A DNA stretch of 6,468 bases, from the NCBI GenBank assembly GCA_000434295.1, contig HF994924.1, positions 7,495-13,962 on the forward strand, written 5' to 3'. Below, one piece after another: positions 5,171 through 6,468 of the stretch. Below the pieces are notes generated by a model. That model saw only the letters and a list, made by a program, of their open reading frames with translations, was not told where the DNA came from and ran no database searches. Each line of letters starts with the position of its first letter. Within the stretch, counting starts at the first letter, position 1. The translations under genes were made by a program, and so were the position numbers. Origin of the DNA: Acetobacter sp. CAG:977 (GTDB lineage Bacteria > Pseudomonadota > Alphaproteobacteria > CAAGCB01 > CAG-977).

Positions 5171-6335
5171 CGGCGTTTTTTGCGCGGATTTTTGGCGCCA
5201 AAAAGAATAAATAAAGGACGCCTGCGGTCATGACGGCGACGGCGGCGTTTTGGGTTGCGAACATATCCGAAGCATATCCCATAATCATCGGGAATACCGT
5301 TCCGCCGAATAAACCCATTATCATTAACCCGGAGACTTCGTTTTTCTTTTCCGGGGAATGGAGCAAAGCTTCTGCAAAGATAATGGAAAACACATTGGAA
5401 TTTCCGAATCCGATCAGCCCGACGCCGACGTTTAAGAGATTTTTATCCGCACAGGACAGCAACAGAACCATGCCTGCCGCCATCAGGACGACGCTAAAGA
5501 AGAAGAAGGCTTTATTGCTGATTTTTGTCAGGATCAGGCTTCCCGAAAAACACCCCAGAGTACGGAACAGGAAATAAATGCTTGTCGCATAGGCGGCATC
5601 ATTTAAGGTCAGACCTGCTTTTTGGATCAGGATTTTCGGAGCGGACACATTCGTTCCGACGTCGATGCCGACATGACACATAATGCCGAGGAAGCACAGG
5701 AAAATGACGGGATCTTTTAGCAAAGCGAGACACTGAGAGAAAGAAGACGGCGAGTCGCTGATTTTTTCTTCTTCGATTTTATCAAAAGCGAGGGCGAAAG
5801 CGGCGATGAGTGCTTCGGCGGCGAACACGGGGTACAAAATCATCCAGTTTCCGTACAGGGCGGCACCTTTTGCGGCAAGGATCGGCGCGACGAAAGACGC
5901 GATGGCTTTAACGAATTGCCCGAACGTCAGGGCGCTTGAGAGTTTATCGGATTTAATCAGGTTAGAGATTAACGGGTTTAAAGAAACCTGCATAATCGTG
6001 TTTCCGATTCCGAGCAAACAGAAAGAGACCAGCATAACGTTTAAGTTATAAGCGGTTAAGGGCAGGAACAAAGCGACTGCCGTAACACCCAAGCTGATCA
6101 GGACGGTTTTTTTTCGTCCGATTTTATTCATCATCATGCCTGTCGGGACGGAACCGACGAGGAACCAGAAAAAGACCATGGAAGGGAAAGCATTAGCCAA
6201 GGTATCTGAGAGTTTAAAATCGTTTTTGATATAGTTTGTTGCGATACCGACCAGATCGACGAATCCCATGGCGAAGAAAGCCAACATGACGGGGAAGAGT
6301 TTGAGTAAGATATTTTGCCGAGCATTTTGGTTCAT
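5166..6335 (-). CDS. Major facilitator superfamily transporter, sugar-symporter (FHS)-like
   Basis: This 389-residue, strongly hydrophobic inner-membrane protein has about twelve predicted membrane segments in two halves, split by a charged central loop near residues 185-208. The loop between the second and third segments carries a motif-A-like G-M-M-M-N-K-I-G-R-K-K (66-76), with Asn70 in place of the usual Asp. An acidic Asp27 lies within the first segment (G-F-V-D-L-V-G). The N-P-L-I-S (120-124) and later L-T-F-G-Q-F (136-141) stretch resembles the fucose:proton-symporter group, which imports sugars such as fucose, glucose or galactose with protons. The actual substrate is unknown, since no sugar-catabolism gene is nearby. 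The chosen ATG follows GGGAG seven bases upstream. An in-frame ATG at 6380 would add 15 residues, has no ribosome binding site and lies only about 14 bases from the predicted transcript start, so the shorter form is preferred. Confidence 0.87.
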   Translation of the reverse strand: MNQNARQNILLKLFPVMLAFFAMGFVDLVGIATNYIKNDFKLSDTLANAFPSMVFFWFLVGSVPTGMMMNKIGRKKTVLISLGVTAVALFLPLTAYNLNVMLVSFCLLGIGNTIMQVSLNPLISNLIKSDKLSSALTFGQFVKAIASFVAPILAAKGAALYGNWMILYPVFAAEALIAAFALAFDKIEEEKISDSPSSFSQCLALLKDPVIFLCFLGIMCHVGIDVGTNVSAPKILIQKAGLTLNDAAYATSIYFLFRTLGCFSGSLILTKISNKAFFFFSVVLMAAGMVLLLSCADKNLLNVGVGLIGFGNSNVFSIIFAEALLHSPEKKNEVSGLMIMGLFGGTVFPMIMGYASDMFATQNAAVAVMTAGVLYLFFLAPKIRAKNAE

Positions 6336-6400
6336 GAAACGTCTCCCGCAGAAGTGAGAAAAGATAGATTTCAGGCGCATACAGTTGCCGATTTACGAAT

Positions 6401-6406
6401 ATTATA
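6401..6406 (-). promoter_or_regulatory. Consensus -10 box of the transporter gene
   Basis: The minus strand reads TATAAT, a perfect -10 hexamer, which would start transcription near 6394 and give a leader of about 60 bases. The hexamer at the right distance for a -35 box (6424-6429, TTCCTT) is a poor match, so the promoter may need an activator. A direct repeat ATTCGT flanks the -10 box on both sides (6408-6413 and 6395-6400). Confidence 0.5.
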
Positions 6407-6413
6407 CACGAAT

Positions 6414-6468
6414 GTTTTTAAGAAAGGAATTTAAAGGGGAAAAGACACCTAACGGCTGTAAGTTTAAT
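6414..6468. other. Right-edge intergenic stretch, no gene seen
   Basis: The last 55 bases are A/G-rich on the plus strand. They contain no open frame with a start and ribosome binding site, and no clear hairpin. They probably belong to the upstream control region of the transporter or to a gene that begins outside the window. Confidence 0.4.

Noticed and set aside
5230..5577. Open frame of 115 codons on the plus strand opposite the transporter
   Set aside because: It is antisense to membrane-segment codons, has no ribosome binding site, and lies just downstream of the bidirectional terminator with no promoter.

Overview
The window is a compact piece of bacterial chromosome of moderate GC content. 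It holds five complete protein genes, one gene cut by the left edge, and short intergenic gaps (all under 200 bases) that carry most of the regulatory signals. I see no tRNA, rRNA, CRISPR array, transposase or phage gene. The organism cannot be fixed from this sequence. The RimO protein resembles the versions found in anaerobic Firmicutes and related gut lineages, and the transporter resembles the fucose:proton-symporter group of sugar carriers. The CoA-disulfide-reductase/rhodanese fusion is also common in anaerobes. A host-associated or anaerobic bacterium is a reasonable guess and nothing firmer.

Left part (1-1905, minus strand): a two-gene operon for sulfur and thiol redox work. A CoA-disulfide-reductase-like flavoprotein with a fused C-terminal rhodanese domain (280-1905) overlaps by 11 bases a stand-alone rhodanese whose C-terminus lies beyond base 1. 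Together they look like a persulfide or low-molecular-weight disulfide relay. Between 1906 and 2102 lies a divergent promoter region; its other side drives rimO (2103-3443, plus strand), which modifies ribosomal protein S12.

Middle part (3444-4293): a lone gene for a 223-residue protein that I do not recognise (3564-4235). It has a near-consensus promoter and a strong intrinsic terminator, so it is a monocistronic unit independent of its neighbours.

Right part (4317-6468): an esterase-like alpha/beta hydrolase (4377-5132) sits behind a promoter with the over-long 19-base spacer and imperfect dyad typical of MerR-family activators. It converges on a minus-strand major facilitator transporter (5166-6335). 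The two genes share one hairpin terminator whose 19-bp stem contains both stop codons.

The points most worth following up are the MerR-type promoter in front of the hydrolase with no regulator gene in the window, the unrecognised stand-alone gene, and the sulfur-relay gene pair. I do not see clear evidence for a wholly new multi-gene system.
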